From: Tengunoibacter tsumagoiensis
Lineage (GTDB): Bacteria; Chloroflexota; Ktedonobacteria; Ktedonobacterales; Ktedonobacteraceae
Direction: 5' to 3'
NCBI RefSeq assembly: GCF_003967535.1
Contig: NZ_BIFR01000001.1
Coordinates: 1,169,493-1,233,492, forward strand
Length of the DNA: 64,000 nucleotides
The notes beneath the pieces were generated by a model, which was not told where the DNA came from, did no database searches, and saw only the letters and a program-made list of their open reading frames with translations. Positions 34,737-43,516 of this stretch are shown piece by piece. Numbering within the stretch: position 1 is the first letter of the stretch; each line of letters starts with the position of its first letter. The position numbers and the translations under genes are program-made.

Positions 34737-35867
34737 ATGCTTGAAGTGATGCTTGATACACGGTTGAAATCATTTCATCTGGCGGTAGATTTCTCTGTCA
34801 GAGAGGGTGAGACACTGGTTCTATTGGGGGAGAGTGGGGCCGGAAAGAGTACTGTGCTACGTGCGCTGGTGGGCCTATTACAGCCTGAGCAGGGGCGGAT
34901 CGTCTATAATGGCCGGATCTATCTGGATAGCCAGCGTAGAGTCTATGTACCTCCACAAGAGCGTCCCTTTGGCTATGTATTTCAAGAGTACGTGCTTTTC
35001 CCGCATCTTACTGTCTTTGAAAATGTGGCGTTTGGTTTGCGGGCACAGCATATTCCGCAGGTAGAGATCCGACGGCGTGTGAGGGAAGCGTTAGAGCAAG
35101 TCCATCTTTCCAATTATGAGACCAGACGCCCTGGACAGCTCTCAGGCGGTCAGCAGCAGCGTGTCGCTATTGCCCGAGCCCTTGTCCTACAACCACAGCT
35201 CTTGCTCCTGGATGAGCCGCTCGCGGCGCTAGATGTGCAGACACGGCGGGAAGTAAGACAGGAGCTACGACAGATCCTTCAGCAGGCTCACATTACTACT
35301 GTCATGGTCACTCATCAATATATTGAGGCACTGCTCTTCGGGCAACAGATCCTCGTCTTAGAGCAGGGCCGTATCTTGCAGCAGGGGGATCAGCAAAAGC
35401 TGCGTGAGTCTCCGCGTTCAAGCTATGTGGCTGAGTTAGTGGGTGTCAACCTGTTTATGGGGAGACTTTTAAGCTACGAAGGTTCCACCCTCTGTCGTGT
35501 TCAGCTAGCAGGTATGCAATCTTTAGAGATCATTGCCACGCTCAGAGAGGGTGTGCAACGCCTTCATCCTGGGGCCGAGATGTCTATTGTGATGTACATT
35601 GTGATTGATCCGCGCAGTATCACGCTCTATCGGCAAGCTCCTGAGAGCTCAGCTCGCAATATCTTTGCCGGTGAGATTGTGCAGCTCCTCCATCTCGGAG
35701 GAGGATCTCTGGAGAATGGGAGTGTTCGTGTTGGATTAGCCCTGGAGCAGAGTAAGATTCCTCTGACCGCAGAGATTACCGAAGCCTCCGCTCAGAGACT
35801 GGGTCTGCAAGAGGGTCAGAGGATCTACGCAACCTTTAAGGCCACCGAAGCGAGTGCGTATGTCTAA
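34737..35867 (+). CDS. Molybdate-type ABC transporter ATP-binding protein
   Basis: A 376-residue ATPase with Walker A GESGAGKST (~35-43), QEYVLFPHLTVFENV Q loop, [15 protein letters not shown] signature and Walker B LLLLDEPLAALD. After residue ~235 there is a TOBE/MOP-like region (SARNIFAGEIVQLLHLGGG, LTAEITEASAQRLGL) as in ModC. No modA or modB gene adjoins, so it is an orphan in this window. Start ATG 34737 with a GCAGGGG element; an in-frame extension to 34689 lacks support. Sulfate or another oxyanion is an alternative substrate. Confidence 0.8.
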   Translation: MLEVMLDTRLKSFHLAVDFSVREGETLVLLGESGAGKSTVLRALVGLLQPEQGRIVYNGRIYLDSQRRVYVPPQERPFGYVFQEYVLFPHLTVFENVAFGLRAQHIPQVEIRRRVREALEQVHLSNYETRRPGQLSGGQQQRVAIARALVLQPQLLLLDEPLAALDVQTRREVRQELRQILQQAHITTVMVTHQYIEALLFGQQILVLEQGRILQQGDQQKLRESPRSSYVAELVGVNLFMGRLLSYEGSTLCRVQLAGMQSLEIIATLREGVQRLHPGAEMSIVMYIVIDPRSITLYRQAPESSARNIFAGEIVQLLHLGGGSLENGSVRVGLALEQSKIPLTAEITEASAQRLGLQEGQRIYATFKATEASAYV

Positions 35868-35923
35868 ATAGTCAGAGAGTGCAACAGGGATGGATTGGGT
35901 CACGACGGACATTTGGCATCGGA

Positions 35924-35976
35924 CCGTGGTGGTAAGAGGGTGGAATGTGTCACCACGGCCATCATGAATGATGGGC
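35924..35976. repeat. Hairpin with CCACGGCCATCAT palindrome
   Basis: CCGTGGTG (35924-35931) pairs with CACCACGG (35951-35958), and the element continues CCACGGCCATCAT at 35953-35965. GAGGGTGGAA before it and CCACGGCCATCAT are both repeated at 58158-58198, in another gap. It also can end modC transcription. Confidence 0.6.
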
Positions 35977-36043
35977 CCTACACGTTTATGCGATAAATCG
36001 CTTATGAGGTGTGATTTGTTGCATAGAGTGTAGGGGGTATCAA

Positions 36044-36538
36044 TTATTCGTGGACGGTCTCGCTTTGCCATTGGCAGGTCTCGGGGATGCTTAGTTTGAG
36101 GGCATTGGCGAGACCATCGAGGTCGGTTACATCATCGCGATAGACGGCCCAGGCTTTTGGCTTCTGACCCGGTTCGCTGACTTGACGATAGACCGTAATG
36201 CTAATGCGCTTGCCATTGGGAAAGAACTCTTCTTTGACGCGGGTAAGCGACTGCCAGGGAAGTTCAATGGACTCACCTTTTTTGCTGCGCTTGACCAACG
36301 CTATGGGAGAGAGCGTAATTGTAAAAGGGACAGGAGCCACCAGGGTTAAATAGTATACAAAGCCAGCAATAAAAAGCACAGCAACGATCGTGCTACCCAC
36401 CGCCGAAGCCCCCTGGTGAAGAGCAATCCAGAAGACGAGAGCAGTGACCGCGATCACTCCAATGACTGTCATAATGCGTTTAAAGGGGCTCAGACCAGGT
36501 CCAATAAAGACCTGTTCAGGGGCGACTGATGATGCCAT
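36044..36538 (-). CDS. Hypothetical membrane protein
   Basis: A 164-residue protein with two hydrophobic segments at residues ~22-38 and ~47-68, then a soluble part including ITLSPIALVKRSKKGESIELPWQSLTRVKEE, which recalls PH-like membrane-anchored domains. No enzyme motif. GGAG precedes ATG 36538. It lies between modC-like and rho genes, on the rho strand. Topology predicts cytoplasmic N-terminus; function unknown. Confidence 0.75.
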   Translation of the reverse strand: MASSVAPEQVFIGPGLSPFKRIMTVIGVIAVTALVFWIALHQGASAVGSTIVAVLFIAGFVYYLTLVAPVPFTITLSPIALVKRSKKGESIELPWQSLTRVKEEFFPNGKRISITVYRQVSEPGQKPKAWAVYRDDVTDLDGLANALKLSIPETCQWQSETVHE

Positions 36539-36728
36539 ACGTAATCTACTCCGTAAAAAATGAACTCGTTATTCACCTGCCTATTGTAACAAGAGGCGGC
36601 TGAGAGTGCAATGAAGATAAGGACCATGCAGGAATACCCATTCTGTTCCAGACATCGCTTCCTGCTGTCAGAAATCCACCTGCCTCTAGAGGACCGATGC
36701 AGAACTAGAACATCCCGAAGACAAATAG

Positions 36729-36792
36729 TAGCGCTTGCGCTCCATAGAAGCAGCAAAGAAACCCCTGCTGTATCGATGGAACGCAAGCGCTA
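36729..36792 (-). terminator. Hairpin terminator after rho
   Basis: TAGCGCTTGCG (36729-36739) pairs with CGCAAGCGCTA (36782-36792); further near-complementary bases extend the stem. It directly follows the rho stop codon. Confidence 0.65.
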
Positions 36793-36800
36793 CAGAGCTA

Positions 36801-38072
36801 CTACATAATATTCTTATTGAGGGTAGCCATAAACTCCAGGTTGTTGCTCGTCTTAGCCATATGCTGTAAGAGAGCCTCGGTCGCTTCCTGGCTTCCTTTC
36901 CCACTTTGCTGATCGGCCAGCGTTGAGAACATACGGCGCATAACCACCACAGCGCGGAGCGTCTTATCGTCGAGGAGCAGCTCCTCACGGCGCGTACTGG
37001 AGCGAGCGATATCGATGGCAGGGAACGTGCGGCGTTCTGCCAGCTTGCGATCGAGCACGAGCTCCATATTGCCGGTGCCTTTGAACTCCTCATAGATGAC
37101 ATCATCCATGCGGCTACCTGTATCGACCAGAGCAGTAGCAATAATCGTCAGGCTTCCACCCTCTTCAATCTTACGGGCAGCGCCGAAGAAGCGCTTGGGT
37201 GGAATCAGAGCGCTGGGATCAAGACCACCAGAGAGCGTGCGACCGCTGGGCTGAACGGCCAGATTATAGGCGCGGCTCAGACGGGTAATGCTATCTAGCA
37301 GGATCACCACATCGCGACCACTCTCCACGAGGCGTTTAGCGCGCTCCAGCACCATTTCGGCCACGCGTGTATGGGCCTCAGTGAGCTCATCGAAGGTCGA
37401 GCTAATCACCTCAGCCTTTACCGATCGCTTCATATCCGTCACCTCTTCAGGGCGCTCACCGATCAAGGCAATCATCAGGTGCACGTCGTTATAATTCTCG
37501 GTGATAGAGTTTGCGATAGACTTCAGGAGGAGGGTTTTACCAGCTTTAGGAGGAGAGACGATGAGACCACGTTGACCGCGACCGATAGGGGAGACCAGAT
37601 TAATTAAGCGTCCCGAAATGTTCGAGGGGCCAGTTTCGAGATTGAACATTTCGCGAGGAAAAATTGGTGTCAACATATCGAAATGGGGCCGACGTTTCGC
37701 AATTTCCGGATCGATACCATTAATAGCTTCTACACGCAGAAGGCCATAATATTTCTCATTATCTTTGGGAGGGCGGACCTGACCAGAGACCATATCACCA
37801 GTGCGCAAGCCAAAGCGGCGAATCTGTGACTGAGAGACATAGACATCCATATTACCAGGTAAGAAGCGCTCCTGACGGAGGAAGCCAAAGCCGTCCTCGA
37901 CGATCTCCAACACGCCAGCACTAAAGATATTGCCTTGCTGTTCGGTATTGGCTTGAAGAAGTCGGAAGACGAGGTCTTGTTTCTTGAGGGTGCTGTAACC
38001 GGAGAGTTCGAGGTCGCGAGCGATTTCGCGGAGCTCCGTAATTGTTTTGGTTTCTAACTCTGCTATGTTCAC
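36801..38072 (-). CDS. rho: Transcription termination factor Rho
   Basis: A 423-residue hexameric RNA helicase. N-terminal helical domain ([20 protein letters not shown]), cold-shock RNA-binding domain ([21 protein letters not shown]), then the RecA-like motor: [13 protein letters not shown]alker [25 protein letters not shown]alker [21 protein letters not shown] loop. No unusual insertion. The start is read as GTG at 38072, without a clear ribosome-binding site. It lies next to a leader of ~180 bp. Confidence 0.97.
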   Translation of the reverse strand: MNIAELETKTITELREIARDLELSGYSTLKKQDLVFRLLQANTEQQGNIFSAGVLEIVEDGFGFLRQERFLPGNMDVYVSQSQIRRFGLRTGDMVSGQVRPPKDNEKYYGLLRVEAINGIDPEIAKRRPHFDMLTPIFPREMFNLETGPSNISGRLINLVSPIGRGQRGLIVSPPKAGKTLLLKSIANSITENYNDVHLMIALIGERPEEVTDMKRSVKAEVISSTFDELTEAHTRVAEMVLERAKRLVESGRDVVILLDSITRLSRAYNLAVQPSGRTLSGGLDPSALIPPKRFFGAARKIEEGGSLTIIATALVDTGSRMDDVIYEEFKGTGNMELVLDRKLAERRTFPAIDIARSSTRREELLLDDKTLRAVVVMRRMFSTLADQQSGKGSQEATEALLQHMAKTSNNLEFMATLNKNIM

Positions 38073-38378
38073 GTTGTGTAAGGGCGATGCAGATACTTGA
38101 GGGATACGCCCTTTCTCCTTTCTGCGTTGAGCCTGAAAGTAAAGGTGGGAAAATCTGACATCCGGGGTCTGAAAAAGACCTGGTTTTGAAAGACTGTGAG
38201 TAACAAGTGGCTTTCTGGATGAAAGTATTAAGAGGTGCCAGCCAATAAACCAAAGAGCGTGTACAGCACGACTAATCCAAGTGGGAAAGTAAGAACCTCA
38301 TGGGTGGTGTAGTACATTTCTTTGGAGCTAGCAAGACTATACCACAGGCACAGTAAGATGTCAAGAGCGTATCTCTGT

Positions 38379-38894
38379 TTATGGCTGAGTTTGAGGATGC
38401 GATACAGCACGTGCCCCGCTCAGATTGTTAATAGTAGACCAGCCTGATGCCCGCTGTAGATCATAGAATGGGTACCAGCACTGATCGATCCACTCATTAC
38501 ACCAGGCGAGCGACTCTCCTAATGAGCGGTGTTCAAGCTCTCGATCAACGACATGATTGGCGTGAGGATGTTTCCAGCGACGTGGGAGAGGGGAGCCAAA
38601 ACCATGTGTGTAGTGAACCAGTTCATGTGCAATGGTCGTAGTGAGCACATAGTCAGGAACCTGCGGTAATTGGAGCAGTGTATTGATGCCAATAAACGTC
38701 AACGAATTATCAACCGACAGTCGAATCAGACCCAGCCGGCTTTTCCATGGGTAGCAATAATCGATGTAGACCTCATTGACACGTGGGACATCAGAGAAAT
38801 AGAGTTGCCAGATCTGATTGAGATACCAGGTAAGATTCGTTCGGCTCACCGCTGGCGGTGCAGTTAGAGTGAGCTCAGTCAGCGATGAGAGCAT
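38379..38894 (-). CDS. Putative zinc metallopeptidase with HExxH motif
   Basis: A 171-residue protein with HELVHYTHG (residues ~89-97), i.e. HExxH, followed by the HHR-type segment DRELEHRSLGESLAWCNEWI in which a further metal ligand may lie. This resembles SprT-like or related minigluzincin folds, but membership is not certain. No signal peptide. AAGGAG precedes ATG 38894. It is upstream of rho on the same strand. A small reading frame at 38228-38410 overlaps its 3' end. Confidence 0.65.
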   Translation of the reverse strand: MLSSLTELTLTAPPAVSRTNLTWYLNQIWQLYFSDVPRVNEVYIDYCYPWKSRLGLIRLSVDNSLTFIGINTLLQLPQVPDYVLTTTIAHELVHYTHGFGSPLPRRWKHPHANHVVDRELEHRSLGESLAWCNEWIDQCWYPFYDLQRASGWSTINNLSGARAVSHPQTQP

Positions 38895-39425
38895 GCTGGG
38901 TACTCCTTAGTTTAACAGATATATTTTGTCCAGGCTTTCGCGAGCGCTCTCTTTCATTGAGTGCAATCAGCCTGTATTGGATGGATCAAAAGAGCCTTGT
39001 GAATCCAGTATACCAGTGCCTCTAGCATGCTTTTGTGCGCATATGCCATTGCAAAAAAGAATGAACATCCAGCTAAAAGCTCAAGTTCGTCAGGGGTAGG
39101 CCGATGATACAACGTAGGAGTTAACTATCGAGCGAGTCATAGATCCAGGAACAGATTTGTGAACGGCAACGCGTCTCCCTGCCTCCTCTTAAGAGGTTAG
39201 TGAGCAAAGTGGGAGGAATAAAGCTGAGAGAATGCTGTGTTTTCACAATGAGTACGAGCTCATAGAAGGTGATCGCATTAGATCATGCTTGTAAAAAGAT
39301 TAGAGTTTTCTTAATCTCAGCCATATTGAGCTCAAAGTGGGGCATATGCCCCATCTTATTCTGTCCTAAATCTGGTATCCTGGACCGTATAGAGTACAGA
39401 GAGATGAGTAAAGGAGGTAAAAGTC
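38895..39425. other. Intergenic region without a recognised gene
   Basis: About 530 bp between divergent genes. A short inverted repeat AGATTA/TAATCT lies near 39298-39320. No ORF with a ribosome-binding site or RNA motif was seen. Confidence 0.35.
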
Positions 39426-39845
39426 ATGAATGCAACTCTTTGTCGAACAAGGAATACAACTGATCTAGCTCTGGAGGCCTATAGTGCAACTCAGGCTGAG
39501 GATCAGTTTGCAACCGCCCCAATGGCCGTGGTTGCTCCGTTATTTCAGACCTCCAATGAAGAAGAGCTCCATACGTCATTTGAAGAGGCTATTAGTGAGC
39601 GCACGCTGGCCTTACATGGACGTTTGAGCCGTTTGAGCGATCCTGAAGTGTTAGCAATTGAACGTCAGCATCGGACTGAACCTCTTATCCAGACGATTGA
39701 TGTTCATGCCTCTCTTCCCTCGCACAGGCCACGAACCTTTTTGACGGGCAAGGCACAGCAGACCCTCATGTATGGCTGCCTGGCAATGAGCTGTACCTTC
39801 TTTGGTTTTGACCTGATGGGCCTGTTGATCTTACACATGCACTAG
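39426..39845 (+). CDS. Hypothetical protein with C-terminal membrane segment
   Basis: A 139-residue protein with an Ala/Glu/Thr-rich N-terminal part, likely partly disordered, and one hydrophobic segment near the C-terminus (LMYGCLAMSCTFFGFDLMGLLI, residues ~115-136), suggesting a tail-anchored protein. AAAGGAGG lies directly upstream of ATG 39426, an exceptionally strong site. No family was recognised. It lies upstream of the MITE-like array. Confidence 0.7.
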   Translation: MNATLCRTRNTTDLALEAYSATQAEDQFATAPMAVVAPLFQTSNEEELHTSFEEAISERTLALHGRLSRLSDPEVLAIERQHRTEPLIQTIDVHASLPSHRPRTFLTGKAQQTLMYGCLAMSCTFFGFDLMGLLILHMH

Positions 39846-39973
39846 AAAAGTCTGCCCCTTATTTTGTTCTAAATGATGATTTCTTCTGGGCATCCTCTTA
39901 CCTCAACAAGGATACTCTCCTGATAAGCTACCAGGTAGGGGCCTCATGCCTCTCTCAGATATAAACCACTCTC

Positions 39974-40684
39974 AAGTAAGGAAAGTAGCTTGTCTCTTTC
40001 CTCTGTTTCTCCTCCGCTCTGTGAGCCCTTCCATGGCCAATGGGAACAGAGGTTATGGGGGTGTTGGCATGGTAGAGCTTCGAGATGTGGAAGGAGACAA
40101 GCGACCTTCCCTGCTTTTTTTGTCGTATTACATTCTATTTCACATATAAAATAATTTTAAGTAGGGAAAGTCGCTTGTCTCTTTCCTCTGTTCCGGTTCT
40201 ACTATGTGAGCCCCTCCATGGCCAATGGGAACAGAGGTTATGGGGGTGCTGGCATGGTGGAATGGGAAATTTTGGAAGGAGACAAGCGACCTTCCCTACT
40301 TGTTTTGTCATATCAGGAATAAAAAAACATATCATATAATGTAAAGTAGGGAAAGTAGCTTGTCTCTTTCCTCTGTTCCCACTCCGCTCTGTGAGCCCTC
40401 CATAGCTCGAGTGGCCAATGGACAATGGGAACAGAGGTTATGGAGGGGCTGGCATGGTGGAGCTTCGAGATGTGGAAGGAGACAAGCGACCTTCCCTACT
40501 TGTCTTATCATATTTGGAACGAAAACATATATCATGCATTGTAAAGTAGGGAAAGTAGCTTGTCTCTTTCCTGTGTTCCTGTTCCGCTGTGTGAGCCTCT
40601 CCATAGCTCGAGTGGACAATGGACAATGGGAAAGGATGCTATGGGGGTGCTGGCATGGTGGAGCTTTGGGATTCGGAAGGAGAT
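39974..40684 (+). repeat. Array of four MITE-like palindromic repeats
   Basis: Copies at 39974-40116, 40159-40301, 40344-40501 and 40544-40684 (the last lacks its right end). Each has a left end AAGTAGGGAAAGTAGCTTGT.. and a right end ..ACAAGCGACCTTCCCTACTT, which are near-perfect inverted repeats of ~28 bp. The interior has CCTCTGTTCC and GGAACAGAGG also inverted, so each unit can form a long hairpin. The ~42-bp spacers share GTCATATC-type sequence. No transposase is encoded. Large frames in this region arise only from the repeat. Confidence 0.9.
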
Positions 40685-40879
40685 AGAATCTTGTGTATAC
40701 CATTTGTCCTAGTGGAGAGAGACATATGCATGGAGATAGTTTGCTTGAGCATAAAATAGAAGATATGCTCTGAACATATCGTCATGTGTGAACATCGTTG
40801 CATCTTATTTTCTAGCTATATTCTAGTAATTGTTTCATATTGTTCGTCTCATTCGTATAATTAAGAGGAAGGAGTTTAT

Positions 40880-41359
40880 GTGCAGAATAATCCCGAACAT
40901 CGAAGGAAACCTTTACGACCAGCGCGTGCAAATGCCAATGTAACAGCAGCCATTGGAATGGAAGAGACAATAGGGCGTCGAAAAGCGCGGAGCCATTTTT
41001 TGTTCACCCGCACAGTATTGGGTCTCACAGCCCTTGTCTGTCTTGCCCTATTATTGGCAACGTTTGTGCAGGCCTGGTCAAACAGTGCACTACTCCAAAA
41101 AGTGCAAGATGCGCAGAGCGATTTGCAGCAGAAGCAGAGTCAACACAGCCAGCTCCAGACCGGAACCGAACACTATAAAGATCCACAGGTGATTGAGAGT
41201 GAGGCGCGACAGCGATTAGGCTACGTCAGACCAGGAGAGAAAGCCGTCATCATCGTGCCAGCAGAGGCCCCACAAACGGCTGCTAAATCCCCTGTGTCTG
41301 CGGATCAGCATAAGCAGGGGTATTGGGCAGACTGGTGGCAACTCTTCTTTGGACATTGA
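40880..41359 (+). CDS. FtsB/DivIC-like septum formation protein
   Basis: A 159-residue bitopic membrane protein: cytoplasmic N-terminus with basic patch, one transmembrane helix (TVLGLTALVCLALLLATFV, residues ~46-64), a coiled-coil (LLQKVQDAQSDLQQKQSQHS), then the typical EARQRLGYVRPGEKAVI of the FtsB/DivIC family. It would sit in the divisome with FtsL/FtsQ. The start is GTG 40880 with GGAAGGAG upstream; an overlapping ATG two bases before is out of frame. The tail after residue 130 is a Pro/Ala-rich linker ending in Trp-rich residues. Confidence 0.85.
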   Translation: MQNNPEHRRKPLRPARANANVTAAIGMEETIGRRKARSHFLFTRTVLGLTALVCLALLLATFVQAWSNSALLQKVQDAQSDLQQKQSQHSQLQTGTEHYKDPQVIESEARQRLGYVRPGEKAVIIVPAEAPQTAAKSPVSADQHKQGYWADWWQLFFGH

Positions 41360-41409
41360 TCCTGTAGAGCCAGAAGAGGGGGAAGAAAGTCAGCCATAGG
41401 ACAGTTTTC

Positions 41410-41439
41410 TTGACAGCACAGGTATCATAAAAGTATAAA
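41410..41439 (+). promoter_or_regulatory. Sigma-70 promoter of the candidate non-coding RNA
   Basis: TTGACA at 41410-41415 and TATAAA at 41434-41439 with an 18-bp spacer. The next coding start on this strand is ~780 bp away and a terminator lies between, so the promoter seems to serve the RNA candidate. Confidence 0.6.
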
Positions 41440-41445
41440 GTTTAT

Positions 41446-41640
41446 AGACAGTTCATACCTGATTATTGCACGGGAATATTAAATGTATACACAACGCGTC
41501 GAAAATGTGCGATCCATGCTCATTATGCAGCTCCAGCATTGGCTGGGGCTAGCTGAGTATTTCCTTCGACAGACGCGTTTCGTAAGGTAGCTGGTTTTTA
41601 CCTACAGCGGAACGCAGATCCAGCGTTCCGCTGTTTTCTT
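41446..41640 (+). ncRNA. Candidate structured non-coding RNA of about 190 nt
   Basis: Between a good promoter and a strong terminator lies no ORF with a ribosome-binding site. The sequence can form an outer stem AACGCGTC (41490) with GACGCGTT (41573), an inner hairpin CAGCTCCAGC-attg-GCTGG near 41527-41550, and a small GGTA/TACC hairpin. No known family (6S, SRP, tmRNA, RNase P) was recognised. Endpoints are inferred from the promoter and terminator. Confidence 0.5.
41605..41640 (+). terminator. Rho-independent terminator
   Basis: CAGCGGAACGC (41605-41615) pairs with GCGTTCCGCTG (41623-41633) around a 7-nt loop, directly followed by TTTTCTTATTTT. A textbook intrinsic terminator. Confidence 0.88.
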
Positions 41641-42220
41641 ATTTTCGCGTATGTACTTTTTTTTAGATAGGTACTTTTTAAGATAGGTACTTTTTTTAGA
41701 AAGGAAGAGAAGGAATACAAAGGGTCAATTTGAGCAATGAAGCCAGTATACAAATGACAGATAGACACAGTACAGAGGAAAGCGCAAGGCAAATGGGAAC
41801 AAGCGGACTTGCGTACATGCAGGCATGCTAGCATTTTTAAACAAGTCGTTGTAAATGGTCTATAGTAAAAGAATGTTGGACCCAGGACTCATTATCATCA
41901 TCTCTCATCGGTGTCTCCATTCTTATGCCTGGTTGAATACATTTCTTCTGTTGGTTCAACGTTGATCCAGATGCGCCAGTCAAAAAGAGAACCTGCTGGA
42001 TGCAGGAAACATGCCGTATGTATGTACTAAATAGAGCATCGTCAGAAGCTACCAAAACTTCAACCGGAGCACAACTTTCTCTCGTCATAGAGAGAACTGG
42101 TGAGACTGGTAAGTGTTTGGCAGCTTCAAAAGGGAAACGAATTGCGATGGATCGCACGAGAGAATAGCCAGACAAATACATGAGCCGCTCTGGCCCAGCA
42201 GAAGGAATGTAGGTGTTGAA
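41641..42220. other. Intergenic region with a short direct repeat
   Basis: Three imperfect repeats of GTACTTTTTTTTAGA-like sequence at about 41654-41700. The rest up to the peptidase gene holds no supported feature. A minus-strand frame at 41837-42181 has no domain. Confidence 0.4.
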
Positions 42221-43444
42221 ATGAGCACACGGATATCCATATCACAGCAGACGCAAAAAATCTATCGAGAGCAAGAAGTTGAAGCCTATGTGCAAGCCAA
42301 TCTCCAAAAATATTTACAAGAACTCACTGATCTTTGTGCCATCGATTCAGGAACATATCATCGATCGGGTGTAAATGAGGTTGCCCTTTATCTAGCTGGA
42401 CGTATGCGTGGGTTAGGGATGGATGTGACTGTGTTTGAATATGAGCAATGGGGAAGCGATGTTTTAGGGGTTATTAAGGGAAGTGGGCAAGAGAAGGTAT
42501 TGTTATTGGGGCATATGGATACTGTCTATCCCGTTGGGACAGCGGCAAGTCGACCGGTGCGGGTTGAGGGTGACATGGTGTATGGTCCAGGTGTCTACGA
42601 TATGAAGGGCTGCGTGCTTGCGGCTATCTATGCAATTGAGGCACTGGTGACAAATGGGGAGAGGCCTTTTGGCGAGATTCGTTTTCTGTGCGTCTCAGAT
42701 GAAGAGATTGGTGATCGGCATAGCAAAGAACTCATCTGGCAGCTCTGTCAGGGGGCCAATCGTGTATTGGTCTTAGAGGGGGCACGCGCCAACGGCGATC
42801 TGGTGAGTGCACGTAAGGGGGGGGCCTGGTATAAGCTAAAAGCCAGCGGGCATGCCGCTCATGCAGGAGTTGAGCCTGAGAAGGGAAGCAATGCGATTCT
42901 AGAATTAGCGCATCAGATTGTCAAATTCCAGAGCTTGCATGGTCTTCGAGAGGGTGTGACGATTAATGTTGGGCGCATTGCAGGTGGTATCGCCACCAAT
43001 GTTGTGCCCGATAGTGCCGAAGTCACCATTGATCTCCGTTTTCAGACAAACGATGATCGCGCTGAGGTCGAGAGGCGCTGGAAAGAGATGATGGAGCAGA
43101 CGCAGGTTGCTGGAGTGACCCTTGAATTAGAGACAGATCCAGATAATCGCGAGGCGATGGTCTGTACGCCTCAAAGTTTGCGTCTGGCTCAGACGGCTCA
43201 GGAGATTGCTCGCCATATTGGTTTTGAAGTGAATCATGCAGCTACAGGTGGTATCTCAGATGCCAACTATGCTTCTGGTTATGGTTGTCCAACCCTGGAT
43301 GGTCTGGGACCTGTTGGAGGATTGGATCATAGCCCCAATGAATATATCGAATTAAATAGTATTGCACCGCGAACGGCCCTATTAGCTGGTCTCCTCTGTT
43401 CGATCGAACCAGAGCTGGAGATTATTCCATCACCAGATCTATAA
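42221..43444 (+). CDS. M20-family metallopeptidase (glutamate carboxypeptidase-like)
   Basis: A 407-residue dizinc exopeptidase. Metal-binding and catalytic segments: LLGHMDTVYP (first zinc His and catalytic Asp), GPGVYDMKGC (bridging Asp), CVSDEEIGD (catalytic Glu and zinc Glu), a dimerisation domain, and GGLDHSPNEYIEL near the C-terminus. It resembles CPG2-like carboxypeptidases. No signal peptide, so cytosolic. Start ATG 42221 chosen over an upstream extension because the upstream segment is unrelated to the family. A strong hairpin follows. Confidence 0.93.
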   Translation: MSTRISISQQTQKIYREQEVEAYVQANLQKYLQELTDLCAIDSGTYHRSGVNEVALYLAGRMRGLGMDVTVFEYEQWGSDVLGVIKGSGQEKVLLLGHMDTVYPVGTAASRPVRVEGDMVYGPGVYDMKGCVLAAIYAIEALVTNGERPFGEIRFLCVSDEEIGDRHSKELIWQLCQGANRVLVLEGARANGDLVSARKGGAWYKLKASGHAAHAGVEPEKGSNAILELAHQIVKFQSLHGLREGVTINVGRIAGGIATNVVPDSAEVTIDLRFQTNDDRAEVERRWKEMMEQTQVAGVTLELETDPDNREAMVCTPQSLRLAQTAQEIARHIGFEVNHAATGGISDANYASGYGCPTLDGLGPVGGLDHSPNEYIELNSIAPRTALLAGLLCSIEPELEIIPSPDL

Positions 43445-43465
43445 GATAAGGAAGAGGTTTCTGCC

Positions 43466-43506
43466 ACGAAACGGCCCCCTGCCAGGCTGGCAGGGGGCCG
43501 TTTCGT
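43466..43506. terminator. Bidirectional terminator hairpin
   Basis: A perfect 19-bp stem (43466-43484 with 43488-43506) around a 3-nt loop, very GC-rich, between the convergent M20 and NYN genes. It probably serves both. Confidence 0.85.
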
Positions 43507-43516
43507 AGCAAAGATG

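Noticed and set aside
38228..38410. 60-codon minus-strand frame with one hydrophobic stretch overlapping the metallopeptidase gene's 3' end
   Set aside because: GTG start without a good ribosome-binding site; the coding signal is too weak to call, although a small membrane protein is possible.
40332..40703. Long minus- and plus-strand frames in the repeat array
   Set aside because: They are made of repeated element sequence and have no start signal or domain.
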